64,000 nucleotides of DNA from Hygrocybe punicea (lineage: Eukaryota; Basidiomycota; Agaricomycetes; Agaricales; Hygrophoraceae). The position numbers and the translations under genes are program-made. Of the stretch, positions 35,901 to 47,589 are shown piece by piece. The notes beneath the pieces are model-generated. The model had not been told where the DNA came from. It made no database searches and saw only the letters and a program-made list of their open reading frames with translations. Location: assembly GCA_963556145.1 (NCBI GenBank), contig OY744466.1, positions 5,689,820-5,753,819 of the forward strand. Direction: 5' to 3'. The first letter of the stretch is position 1; the number at the start of each line of letters is the position of its first letter.

Positions 35901-38900
35901 AGAAGATCAAAAATACACCGTATACAGCGAGCCTGGCGCGGAATTGGGGTTATAAGGCACTCCAGAGAAATAAAAACTCACTTGGTGCGCGGTGTCACTT
36001 TTACTATCTATGCGGATAACCTCTATTATACTCATTTGCAACAACTCGTCAAGTCCCGTTATGTGATCATACGTGCCCAGTATCCATTCCGCCACTTTTG
36101 GCAGAGAGCAATGCGAAAGAAACACGAAGGCATTGCGCTTGCAAGTGGCATCAGTCTCGGCAGCGAGGAAGGTCTGCATGAGCTCTGGTGCGTCAGGGAT
36201 GAGGTGCTCAAACTCGCGGTAGATAGAATAGACTGCAAATACGGCGTTTTTGCGGATGTAAGAGTGGCGGTGCTCCAAGCAGGATCGATAGGTGGGGATG
36301 AGTGGTTCAAGGAGTTCGGCGTCTTTGGCAATTTTTTGAAGAAAAAGGAGAGTCGCTCCGCAAATATATTCATTAGGATGTTGCTAGCGAAGGATCTGGT
36401 AATCAAAAACACGAGAACTACCAATGAACGTGGAGACTCACGAGGTCGTTCCGAATAGCATTGCTTCACACATCAGGACTTTCAACATTTAGTCGGGATC
36501 TAAAGTTATTTCTAAAGTTAGCAAAAAAATATAATCTTTACATTTTAATTTAGGTCAAGTCTAAATATTGAATTTAAGTCATGAATAAATAAATGTCCAA
36601 ATTAATTATTTTCTCTTGCCTTTAAATCACTCCTGCAATCAAAATAATTATCAGTGCTAAATTGTAGAGGGAAAGTATAATTTAGATTCGAGTTTACACA
36701 GGTTTGCTAGTCCAAATTTAGGCATCACCTCAAGACAAGCTGAAATTTATAATTTTGACAGGATGAGAATATTTAATTTAATGGATATCAAAATGTACCA
36801 TTTTGGTAGTTGTCAAAATTTAAGATTCCGTCTGGACTAAAGTGATTGTACGCTCCTATTGCCCACCCGTCGCCCACTCGCTGCCCACTCACTGCCCACG
36901 TGCACGTTATCGGGCACGCTCATCGCCCACCCATCCTCTCACTCACTTCGGCGGGTTTCCAGATCGAGGTGTTCAGTCACAAATCACAACAACAACAAAC
37001 AACACGACGACGAAGGTACAACGACAACAACGACAACGACAGCGACAATAACGACAATGACAGCAACGGCGACAATGACAATGGAAATGACGGTGACCAT
37101 CAGCGAGGCCGGAGGAGTTGTGCACCAACTCTCCGGCCAAGGTACATCTCTATCGCCTGACACTTCTCGTCGCCCGCTGACTACTTCGTCAGACACCATC
37201 GGCTGATCGTCCACCCATTGCCCACCTTCCACCCACCGTCCATCATCAATCCAACGGCGGCAACAATGAGGGCCAAATGGTCCCCACTATGGCCACGAGG
37301 GGACGATGGCAGCGGCAGGCACTCACCACCCGCTGCCAACCATCACCCCATTGCAACCGCTGAACAGCTGCAGGACGATGGCGACGACGACCTCCACTTC
37401 CAACTGGCAGTGGCAGGGCAACGGCGGTGACAATGGCGGCGGAATGGGGATCACAGCGCACAATGATGTGCGCTATTGCCCCCCAAAGTGGCCGATCGGA
37501 GCGGACGACGATGAAGGGAGGACGGCAACAAGACGACGGCCGCGGCCGCTACCATCGTCATCATCACAAATGACAGGAGGATGGCGACGGCCCCACGGAA
37601 CGACGAGATCTCCACCACACGGCAATGTCCCTCATCCTCGTCGCCATCTCTCCTCACATTCGCCATCTCCCACACCCATGCCACACCTCGTCGCCCACGC
37701 CACGCCCTCGTCGTCCACGCCACGCTCTCGTCGCCCACGCCACGCTCTCGTCGCCCGCTCTCGTCGCCCGCTCTCGTCGCCCACGCCATCTCCCCACCCG
37801 CACATCCCATCATCTCCCCCTGCCCACGCCATCTCCCTCGTCCACACCGACGCCATCTCCCTCACCCATGCCCACGCCATCTCCTCACCCTCCCACTCCC
37901 TCGTTGCCCACACCATCTCTCCAACATAATCCCTGCCCACACCATCTCCCTCGCCACGCCATCTCCCTCACCACACCATCTCCCACTCCCTAGTTGCCCA
38001 CCCTCCCGCCATGCCCACGCCATCTCCCACACCTCATCACCCACACCCTCGTTGCCCTCCCATCCTATCGTGCCCCCGCCATCTCCCTGCCCTGCCATCT
38101 CCCCCGCCTGCCTCTCCCCCTACCTCTGTCATCACCTCACGAACCCCACCACCACGTCAATTGACGTCGGAGCTGGGCTCATGAGGTCATATGATTGGGA
38201 GGTGGGCGGGCAATGGGTGGATGGCAAGTGGGTGATGGGTGGGTGCATCAATTAACATTGGTGAGTAGTGGGGCACCCTCAAAGCCTGCGGGAAATGACA
38301 ATGGCACCAACTGCACAGCAGTGTGATGGCTGGGTGGCGGGTGGGCGATGGGCGGGCGGTGGGCAGGTGGCAGGCGGGTGACGGGCGGGCGACGAGTGGG
38401 CGATGGCGCGGGCAATAGCTTTAGATCTAACAACAACCTTTGGATTTAAATAGCTGCTGCAATCTTACATTTTGATAACTATTAAATTTATTATTTTAAT
38501 GCTACTGAAAGTTTTAATTTTGGCCTGCCTCTAAGTGATGCCTAAATTTGGACTAGAAATTTGAGTAAACTTGAAACTAAATTATACTTTCCCCTTACAA
38601 TTTAGATCTGATAATTATTTTGATTGCAAGAATAACCTAAAGATGAAAATAAATAAATAATTTAGATATACATTTATTTGTGACTTAAATTCAATATTTA
38701 GGCTAGGCCTAAATGTAAATCTAAAGATTATATTTTGGTGCTAACTTTAGAAATCACTTTAGATCCCGACTAAATGTGGAAAGTCCTGATGTGTCAGGTG
38801 CATCAGGAAAACACGGGTTGACTTAATTTGACTTAATCGGACTTAGTCGACTTAAACCCACTTACTCAACTTAAAAACACTTACTCGACTTAAACACACT

Positions 38901-41900
38901 TAAATTTTATTAAAACTTGATATTAAAAAATTAATTGTAGTACTATTCAAAAAGCTAACTGAGTTGCGTGATGGTCAACATACTTATTTACATAGTAATA
39001 CTTGAATGCTGCCAAGGTATCTTGAGGTTGCAGTGCCGGTATGAATTTCCGCCCAAAGACCGGCATGAGATGACATGCTCGAATGATGCACTCCAGGTGG
39101 ATAACAGATGCAACACGGTGGCCTTCAATGTCGTGTTCACGCTCTGCAATCCACATGCCTGTGGTACTGTCCGGTTCTTGACCGAGAACCCGAAACCAAT
39201 GAACCAAGGCACACGGGTATGTTACGCCTTGGTGGTTGAAAGAAAATAACAGCCGGAGCTGCACCACATCAATCCCCCGCATCCCTGGGAGCTCTGGGTC
39301 ACGATTGAGGAATATGACATCGCGGCGTGGTCCAGACTTCCTCCAATTATCAGTACATCGGATGTATTCACGACGCATGCCTCGGATACCACTTGGATCA
39401 CTGGGCGCATGAAAAGAAGCTACTGCCGAATTGAAAACCTTCACTTTCCCCATAAATCGGGGGCATTCGTTTAGTGAAATATGGGCTGACGTGAGGACAT
39501 TATCTGGATGTAGTTGATCATAGAGGAAGCGTCGCATGAGAGCGGGCAGCCGTGGCTCAGCAATTTTGGTTGAGATCTGATCTGCCGTGCGTGTATAACC
39601 TTATGGCCAACCAAGTCAGTGAACAGCGTTCAGGGACTAGCACAGGCACCTACAGACTGTCCGTGTCAAATCCACATAACTGGTTACCACCGGGCCATCA
39701 TCGGTAAGATCCTCAGGTTCCGAGTCCTCCTCGTGGGCTGTAATGGTGGCATCAGCGGCATCAGCCGCTACCTCAGCATGACCAACACGGTTGCCGTTGG
39801 GATCTATCCTGTTGTTAATAATCTGATTTTATACCCATTGACACGTCAATGATCTCACCCAGCATCATCAATACCTCGACAAGACATGTTCTTTCCAGCA
39901 TTTTTCGGCGGGTAAAGTCGACACGCATTGCAGCCAGCTTGGTCAGTCGTTGATTGGTTAATAACATTTGCCCAAGGGCATTGAAGTGGCTCGATCGCCG
40001 CCATGGTTTCTTGACAGCATCTATGTGCTTCGATTCTGTTATTGACGAACACAATCCGTTTGGAGCACCAAAAGCCCGGATGAGCGTGAGGTAGTGAACC
40101 ATCGAATGTTGCCGTGGAAGATTGAAGTTCATGCGAATACCTGCGGTAAGGAAGATTTTCCGGAAATGGTTAAACCGATTGAGTGCAGCATCAAGCTGTA
40201 GTAAGCTGGTTTCAGTATGAGTGTCACGTCGCACGATGTATGTGAAGTCCATGAAGGCCTGGACGGTGCGGACAATATCATCAGGAACGTGGCCTTCAAT
40301 GCAGGAAATATATATTTTCATGAGGGCTTTTGAGTCGTCGCCTGTCCATTGCGAAAAATTCCTGCCAGTGTGAAAGTTCCGGAGTCCCGAAAAAGGTGCA
40401 GCACATCCAATGCTAGTATATAGGTTAACGAAATGAAAGATAGATTTGTTAGATTAGCTCACCGGCGATCAATATCACTGAGAATTTCGTCGGCACGTGC
40501 ACGACCATGTATCAAAACCAGATAATCTTCGACCCATTGTATTAAATGGTCCTTGAAGACTCCTTTAATCAATTGATGAAGGATGTCGGGGGCTAGAAGT
40601 TCGTGTATGTCTGCCCGCGGGAACCCATCTGTAAAAGGCTGAACAAGAAGGTGAAACAATGATCAAATATATTCACAACGATCAGACCTTGATGTTGCCT
40701 GAAATGCCGTAGTCGTCTCTTGCGACTTGCAATCCAAATGCTTCGATAACAGTTTGGGTATGCTGGTATGTGCGAGTGATTCCAGGGCGGTCCATGCCAT
40801 CTGGTACAACCAGGCATTTTGCACACCAGCCTTGAACAACAGACGAGACAAGAATTTGTTCTTGATAGTCGGCGATATATGGTCCGATACCATAAATTGC
40901 CTTGCGAAAGTGGCCGTCCCAACATTTGACCACTTCTGGTGTGGTCATAGCCGGCTTGAGCGGGTCAAGTATTTTGGCGAGTGACGCGTGAAACATCTGT
41001 CGCTTGAATAAACGGAAATTTTCCTTGTCGGCATCTTGCCGCTCAGCTGCGCATGAGGGGTATGTAAGTGAGGATAATTGTCATAATAGCATGCAGATTG
41101 ACCTTTGGGTTGCGCCAGAAAACCTACAACAACAACTGCATCTCCATGAGCGCGTCGAACTGTGCTGTGCACATTTCCGATCGAGAGGTAGAGGGGATGG
41201 TACGCCGTATCACCTGTCCCAACGGACACTACAGTTTTGTCGCTACCTAGTACTACTGGCACAAACATTGACCCATGTGTACTGGGGTCCTCAGCAATGA
41301 TGTCCTAGTGATATGATGAGTTTACGTGCCGTGACAACCAGTGGTTGCTTACCGCTTGACGCCACGCCCAGTCGCCTGACATGAAATTGTCGTACTGCCG
41401 TTCGCTACTGGTGTTGTATGCACGATACGGTGTCGGGTTGATTGAACCATCGAAACTGGTGTTCGCAAGGATATTGCGCACGATCTCATGCGGATTGCGG
41501 TACCACACTTCGTATTCCTTATTCATCCATGAAGGGACCTTGTCGACAGGCTTGACTCCTTCATACTTGAGTTTGAAGCTCTCCCATTCGACGTCACCCA
41601 ATTTTGATGAATCGATTGTCTTGTACAAGTCTTTCGCTGACTCAAATGGCGCCTCAGCACCATGAGGGAGTGCAGATGCATTCCAAAGATCCATTAGGGT
41701 ATCAATTTGCTGTGCCGGCATCTGATTGCGAGAGTACAGAAATTCGGCTAATTCAAATGCCACTCTGTTGTCGAAAGGTGCCCACTCATCAGCCGGTGGA
41801 TCCTCTTCAACACGTGGTGAGGAATTTGGCGGTAGAAAGTTGCCGTTGATGTTACATGGTACCGCTACACAAATTGGCCCAAGTTCAGCAGTTGACAGTG

Positions 41901-44900
41901 TATATACCATCACCTACTTACCGTTTAGCAATGCATGATACGCCGTATCATTTCCTGAAGCACCTCTTGGTGATGCTTCACCTGCGACATCATCTGAAGC
42001 CATATCAATGTCTCCGTCCATGTCACCGGCTCGGTCGTCCAAGGAACGGATGTCCCCCTGAGAGTTATCAACGTCGTCAGACGAATGGGTGTCCTCATCA
42101 ACTTGATCGTGGACAGAGGTAGTAGCTGGTTGAGCCGGAACAGGTAATTTCGCATGAGCCTGATGTTTGAGTTGGCCAGATTGGAGATGCTGGACGCGGC
42201 GGTGTTTAGTGAGCCCAGACTGGTTATGGAAATATCGACCACACGAGACACACGGTAAACGTAAGAGGGAGGTTTTGTGCTTTGGGAGCGTAGACATGGT
42301 GGGTTCTGTTGACTGAGCCGAGTTGACCTCACGTGCAATGATCTGAACTTGAAAAAAAAAAGGACATCAGCTCATCCTTCTTTTTCACCTCAACGGTCAC
42401 TCCTACCATGTCAACGAAATCTTCCCAAGTACAAACTCGCGCTGCTAATGCGGATCAGCACCCAGGAGAAATCATTGCCAAGAGAAAGCGTCGTACCAAG
42501 GCAGAAATGGAGGCAGCGCGTGCCGAACAGCTTGCTGCGAAAGTCGAGAAGGATGCTCTCACAGCTGAGCTGATGAGGAACATCGCTCGCTTGGAGGACG
42601 AACTTGCTCAAAAAGACGCAAAGGAACGGGCTGGGATTCAAGAGCGACCAAGGCCTCAACCACGGGCTGTGGCCTCATCATCGGGTGGCAAACCTCGCAA
42701 TGAGAAAACGCCTAACGGAGAAGGGCAGTCAGTTGCAGAAAAGGGTGAATGCGATGCTTTACTGACTCGATGCTGCTGATTCTGAGATAGATGCGGTTGC
42801 GAAAGACACTGCAGGAGCGGCTGGCAAAACTGCGATGGATGATGTCGTGGAATTTGAGGATGAACCTGTTGCTGGTTATCGAGATGATCCCAAGGACCTA
42901 ACCTACGAACCACAGGCTCAGCAGCAGGCAGAGGAAATAAGCGACGAGGAGATCGGCCAGCCAACGAAGAAGAAAAGAGTTCAGAAGGGGGACAAGCGAG
43001 CAGCTGTCAAGGCGTACCGGAAGGTGGTGGAAGTAAAGGAAGAACAAGAGCGTGAGTACCGATTTCGCATCCTGATTGTTGCAACGTTGAAGGCTGAAGG
43101 TTGTCTCGGATCAAAGTCACCCAAATTGGAAGGTGTGACCACACAACCAACACATGTTGATTCTTGACGATATCACCCTTTTTTTTCACACCCGCAGTAC
43201 TCTCGACAAGAGTGAGGTCGGTATCATTGATAAATGGGCAACCGAAGTCCGCCAGATGGGTCAGCCCCCCAAGAGGACTCCTACGAGGAGTCTTCTTAGC
43301 AAGGATCACTCAGCTAGTCCTACAAACTCCTCAAGTGCGGCTTCAAGTTCTTTCAGGCCCACGGCACACGGTCATTCTGGACTGTCCAAGAGCTCAGAAC
43401 CAACCACAGTTGAAGGTGTAGATATCCCAGACTCGGATGGGGTTATTGCAAGATCGTCTAAGTCATCAAACCCGGTAATGTGGCTATTTTTATATATATA
43501 AAATGTCGTCTTAAATTCTGGTTAGGTCGGGATCAAGATTGAAGATGCAACCATGACCGTGACCTCAACGACCAACATCAGTGAATCAGGCCGTCAAGGC
43601 CGTGCCCACTTCACCAACCGCGATCTCCCTTTTGGTGCCCAAGATGCGAACGTTTGGCGCCGAATTTTCATACCCACATACACCGTCTTCGTCGCAAATT
43701 ACTCCAACCCATGGACAATTGACGACGACGACTCCGTAATAGCCCTGCAACATATCTGGGATGCCATTTATATGAACCGGGCCAACGTGGTCAACATCCC
43801 CTACAAGATTGGTTACATGGACAGTGTATTCTTCATCGTACGTTACTATGATCAGCTAAATGTAGATACTAATGTACACCACTCAGTCCAATCAACGAAT
43901 TTATGAATGGAGGGCGACATTCGCATCGGCCGCCCTGGCAGCAATCAATGACTACTTTTTGGCCACGCCTGAACTCAATACCAATGAAGCCCGTGCAGCA
44001 TTTGCTAAACGCCAACTCAAGAACTTCGCATTTCTTTTTGCCGTTGCCATTGGGAACGACAGAAACGTAAGCATATTTAAATCTAGTTCAATGCTAGCAT
44101 AACAACCCGGAAAAAGGATTTCAAAGGCATATATCAAGGTCCCTTCGTTCTTCAAACCTTCAATGCACATTTCATGGCAATCCGCAATGCAATTAAAATT
44201 CCGGCAATCTCGAGGAGTTCGCTTGAGCCGAAGTCGGCGCTTGCGCTGTCAGCGGCAGCTGTGAGTACTGACATTTGTGGATGTGTGCACACTTACGGAT
44301 GGGTTGCAAGTCCGAAAGGGCCCTTCGGCTGTGGGCCAACGGGGACCTCATGATCGCAAACGAGGAAGAACCTAACAAACTTACCGTGACAATAACCAAA
44401 GGCATCAACCCCGCCACTGGACGAGACACAAAGGACACGGCATTCACGGAACAAAACTGGGGGAAAGCAACGCGGGGTTATCTTAGGTCTATTGAGAAAA
44501 TGTCATCCGAGGCTTTCGAAGAGGTGATTGAACTGACACAAGAATATGCTCAAAGTGGTCGTTACACGGATTCTCAGGGTTCAGTAGAGGAAGACGAGGA
44601 GCAAGAGCGTGCGGCTCTGATTGAACCTGGCATGAATTGTACGTTTCTCAGCCTTACTTTCAGTTCCAGCATTCATGAGCTCTTACTTAGAATGCCAACC
44701 CCATCAAAAATCGAGTCCGAGTCTCTCCCTGATCCCACCGTGACCCTCAATATGATTCCGTCTGCTTGTTTTCCCTCGCTTTTGCTTCCCTTTTCAAAGT
44801 AATACCACCGCTAGTACTACTACTAATAGTACTAATATACCGTGCACTGGCACAATTATATGGATTTTAGAGAAAAAATTATCCATAAAGTTAAATAATT

Positions 44901-45405
44901 AAGTGTGATTAAGTACGATTAAGTAGATGGACCTTCTTAATTCCACTTAATCACTTAACTACTTAAAAGGTCTTAATTTATGTAATAAGTCGGATTAAGT
45001 CGGATTAAGTCAAATTAAGTCAACCCGTGTTTTCCTGATGTGATTTCAACTCGTTTTCTATACACAGAGCGATGTATCATACATACACAACAAGGATCAT
45101 CTCTTGCTTGAGCTTCCCATTCTCGTCATACTTTGGGCACACTTCCCAATAAAAGTGGAGCAACTTTTTTAATTTTTTGTTCCGTGACGGCATAACATAC
45201 TGGATTATGGGCATCAACAGCGTAGGCTGAATCGTAAAGCAATCATGTTAGAGATCGGCATAGCAAGTAGAGGAAGCTGACTTGTGGGTTTCCATTGATG
45301 GTCAAGACGAGAATCTTGCGCAACGTGTCGATTTTGACTTCGTCGGAGCCCTTTTCCAATCCTGCTCTGAGTTCCTGGGTATGAGGGGCCTCATTGGACA
45401 AAAAT
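32995..45405 (-). CDS. Coatomer subunit beta (beta-COP, Sec26), split by an 8.6-kb intron and carrying breaks
   Basis: COPI coat subunit acting in Golgi-to-ER traffic. On the minus strand: [20 protein letters not shown] (45360-45290); [39 protein letters not shown] (45220-45090); then after the transposon-filled intron [188 protein letters not shown], and ENA-type end ..[10 protein letters not shown], stop 32995-32997. The order is the whole family except about the first 15 residues. Breaks: TGA at 34036-34038 (SNLS-x-ISQLT), a 16-bp tandem duplication at 34364-34395, and single or double-base losses near 33520, 33235 and 35320. Called CDS because it is otherwise complete and could be the only copy. 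Confidence 0.8.
34364..34395. repeat. 16-bp tandem duplication inside a beta-COP exon
   Basis: TTGGTGTCTTCCAAAA occurs twice, back to back (34364-34379, 34380-34395). Sixteen is not a multiple of three, so the duplication shifts the beta-COP frame after FLEDT. Confidence 0.85.
36468..38794. mobile_element. Non-autonomous DNA element with long imperfect terminal inverted repeats
   Basis: Left end ACACATCAGGACTTTC.. and right end ..GAAAGTCCTGATGTGT are inverted copies. The similarity continues for about 350 bp inward (for example ATTTAGTCGGGATCTAAAGT at the left against its complement at the right, and TAGTCCAAATTTAGGCATCA at 36700-36725 against 38530-38560). The ends are AT-rich; the core (36840-38430) is GC-rich low-complexity DNA with ACAACG-type and CACGCCATCTCCCTC-type repeats and no transposase. 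It lies in the beta-COP intron, 6 bp from the next element. No clear target-site duplication was found. Confidence 0.75.
36977..38260. repeat. Microsatellite/minisatellite core of the long-TIR element
   Basis: Runs of CAACAACGACAACGACA-type trinucleotides (about 37000-37100), then many diverged copies of CCACGCCATCTCCCTC and CTCGTCGCCCACGC (about 37640-38130). Several open frames on both strands here are Pro/Ser/His-rich by-products of the repeats, not genes. A copy of the dispersed GTCAATTGAC motif ends near 38165. Confidence 0.7.
38801..38890. repeat. Left TIR and subterminal ACTTAA array of the Plavaka element
   Basis: TIR from 38801, then about seven ACTTA(A) words in one orientation. 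Candidate transposase-binding repeats. Confidence 0.7.
38947..42297 (-). CDS. Plavaka-family transposase
   Basis: From ATG 42297. The N-terminus holds a C2H2-like zinc finger ([22 protein letters not shown]), then an acidic linker, [171 protein letters not shown] with a CAKC motif, [79 protein letters not shown], and ends [15 protein letters not shown]. This is the full order of the basidiomycete Plavaka transposase (a large DDE-type, RNase H-fold enzyme). About nine small introns interrupt it. Exons were judged from protein pattern, so exact borders are approximate. Confidence 0.85.
42298..42407. promoter_or_regulatory. Shared 110-bp space between two divergent transposon genes
   Basis: The two start codons (42297 minus, 42408 plus) face apart with 110 bp between them, containing an A9 run and CT-rich stretches. 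It must hold both 5' UTRs and promoters. No TATA box was recognised. Confidence 0.5.
42408..44802 (+). CDS. Second gene of the Plavaka element, unknown function
   Basis: Starts [21 protein letters not shown] basic/coiled-coil N-terminus ([34 protein letters not shown]) is followed by a nuclear-signal-like [11 protein letters not shown], Ser/Pro-rich linkers, and an ordered part: [94 protein letters not shown], then [40 protein letters not shown] and an acidic end. Similar ..NWGKATRxY.. proteins are common beside transposons in Agaricomycetes. The coiled coil and nuclear signals suggest a DNA- or protein-binding helper, which is inference. Exon borders and the exact stop are uncertain. Confidence 0.6.
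44900..45040. repeat. Right TIR and subterminal TTAAGT array of the Plavaka element
   Basis: TTAAGT words, some in both orientations, lead to the right TIR that ends at 45040 with ..TTTTCCTGATG. Confidence 0.7.
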
Positions 45406-45530
45406 CGAAACATTGGTCTCAACTTCAATCTCGGAATTTCAGTTTCAATTTCAGGATTTCGGTTCCAATTTCGGGATTTCAGCTTCAATTTCAGGATTTT
45501 TGGTTTCGGTTTGGGCTCAGTTTTATGGGA
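45406..45530. repeat. TTTCAATTTCAGG-type tandem repeat, left block
   Basis: Irregular repeats of ATTTCAG/TTTCAATTTC/GGATTTCGG upstream of the first recognisable beta-COP exon. A similar block in the opposite orientation lies at 49437-49590. The first about 15 residues of beta-COP should lie near here and were not found. Confidence 0.7.
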
Positions 45531-45712
45531 CCAAAAAATTGCTGATAATCATCACCGCTCCGCTGGGCTACTAGAGTGTGTCCGGCCGTAAGTTCACAAG
45601 TGTACTGCTGAACATTCAACTTCTACTGCCTGCAAGCTGCTTTCATACATGTTTTTCGCCAACGCCATCTTCACACAGACTTCCATCTGAGACCATCTCC
45701 TTCGCATGACCA

Positions 45713-47531
45713 ATGGATACCACCTTTTCACCTTCATTGCTGCCTCTCGATACTATACGCGTTGCTTACCGAGAGCTCGGAGGTCAAGTCAATGTTGCAT
45801 TGCGAACACAAATTGGTGATGCGGGGCGATTAGGAGCAAGTCGTGATGATTGTCTCCGATTGCTGCGAGTACTGGAGCAGGCAAGACTCAACTTGACGTT
45901 TGTAGATTTATACGACTTCAATATACATATTCTAGCACCACCACATTGTTCCTGGCAACGAGAAAACTGTTATCCGTGACAGTATTCATGCCATGATTGA
46001 TGCTCTTGATGACGCATGCAAAATTTCATCTGATCCTCCTGATCTCCCAGCAATGCCAATGGCCCACCACGTCTGCTCAGGCCAGAGAGGTCGGCCACGT
46101 ATTGAAATAAATCCTGATCTCCTTGCCATTACTCTACCCCTTCGAGGACCCACCCATTTAGCCTCAGTTTTCGACTGTGCTCCACGTACTGTTCGCCGCC
46201 GAGCACTTGAGTATGGCCTGGCTGTACCTGGTCCCCCCGTTTATGTGGAATATGAAGATGAAAACGGTGCTATTCTAAGATGCTACCATTCGTCTACAGG
46301 TCTGCAATCACAGCTTAGTGATCATGAGCTCAATGAAGTTGTGTCTACAATCCTTCAAACATTTCCTTCATTTGGTCGCCGGATGCTTGATGGTCATCTC
46401 AAGCACCTCGGTCATCGTGTTCCACGAGCTTGACTTCAACAGTCTTATGACCGTGTACATGGCCCCTCCGCAAACTCATTTGGTTCACGTAGAATCCAGC
46501 GGAGGGTTTACAGTGTCCCGGGACCTAATTCTCTTTGCCATCATGATGGCCAGCATGGTATGTTGTCACCCAATATTCTACTGTGCTTACATATTGTGAC
46601 ACACGAATTTAGGCTTGATCCGCTGGAAAATTGTTATCCATGGTTTTATTGATGGATTTTCTCGCCTGGTCACTGGAATACGTGCTAGTGACAATAATCG
46701 TGCCGACACAGTACTTCAGTTATTTTTGGACTTGATTGAAGTCCATGGAATACCAAGCCGAGTACGTGGTGATCATGGTACTGAAAACCTACTTGTTGCA
46801 TCTTGGATGGAGGAGGTGCGTGGGATTGAACGAGGATCTTACATCTGGGGAAGGTAAATTGCTCGATTCAATACAATTGACAGTGGTTGACCACATTTAT
46901 TAGGAGTGTTCACAATATTCGAATTGAACGTTTATGGCGTGACTTGACAAGTGGAATTGGAATAAAATGGAAGCAGCTTTTCCAGTCTTTGGAACAACAT
47001 GATGGATTGAATCCTGATTCAGATGCACACATTTGGCTACTTCATCGACTTTTCTTACGCGCCATCAATGAAGACCTACTCGCATGGGCTGAGGCTTGGA
47101 ATTCCCATACACTTTCCATTCGAGGCGAACGTCAATGCAGCCCCCAAGATATGTTTGTATTTGGAATGTTGCAGAATGGTGTACGTGGACTTGACCCAGC
47201 TCAATTTCAACCCATCGACGACCAGGTTGATGACCTGACTTCATATGGCATTGATTGGGAAGATTACGACGACAATCGAATTCTATCTCATCATTACGAA
47301 TCAAATGGGATAAATGAAAACACTACCACCAATCCCTTGTTACCCCACCCTCCAACAACATTTTCACATGTCGAGGTCGAAGGACCCAATTGCCCATTGA
47401 ATCCAGCACAACTTGTGTTTTTGGACAACCTGGTGGAACAAACATATAGCGGTGGAGCTCATGGCGTACATGTTTACCGGTCATTATGGATTGCTGCCTT
47501 ACATATATGTCAACAGATGTTTTCATTGTAA
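45713..47531 (+). pseudogene. Integrase-core (DDE) transposase of basidiomycete type, one premature stop
   Basis: ATG 45713 (MDTTFSPSLLPLDTIRVAYR). Exons give GNEKTVIRDSIHAMIDALDD, a helix-turn-helix-like part (FDCAPRTVRRRALEYGL), LNEVVSTILQTFPSFGRRML, then LQQSYDRVHGPSA..CHHDGQH, GLIRWKIVIHGFIDGFSRLV (first Asp of an rve-type core), VRGDHGTENLLVASWMEEVR (second Asp), NIRIERLWRDL (Glu), and a C-terminal region ending at 47531. The DDE residues are all present. A TGA at 46431-46433 interrupts RVPRA-x-LQQSYD, where an Arg codon (CGA) would be expected. Element ends were not fixed; see the inverted repeat blocks at 45406-45530 and 49437-49590. Confidence 0.75.
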
Positions 47532-47589
47532 TCTATATTTCACCAATACACACTGTTTTCTTGTCAACACGTAGGATAATCACGGGTAA

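Larger units (their letters stand above)
38801..45040. mobile_element. Plavaka-type DNA transposon (6.24 kb) in the beta-COP intron
   Basis: The ends are inverted repeats: left begins CATCAGGAAAACACGGGTTG followed by ACTTAATTTGACTTAAT; the right end is the complement (..CAACCCGTGTTTTCCTGATG). The near-perfect part is about 38 bp. Inside each end are arrays of ACTTAA/TTAAGT words (38821-38890 and 44900-45022). The element carries two divergent genes: the transposase (minus) and a second gene (plus). It has no stop in the transposase blocks I read and may be recently active. No target-site duplication could be fixed. Confidence 0.8.

Noticed and set aside
37200..38260. Several open frames of 100-225 codons on both strands
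   Set aside because: They run through short tandem repeats in the core of the long-TIR element and encode only Pro/Ser/His or Gly/Trp/Arg-rich strings.
36460..45045. Target-site duplications for the two beta-COP intron elements
   Set aside because: Bases adjoining the TIRs (gcttc / caggtg / tgattt) do not give a convincing direct repeat for either element.
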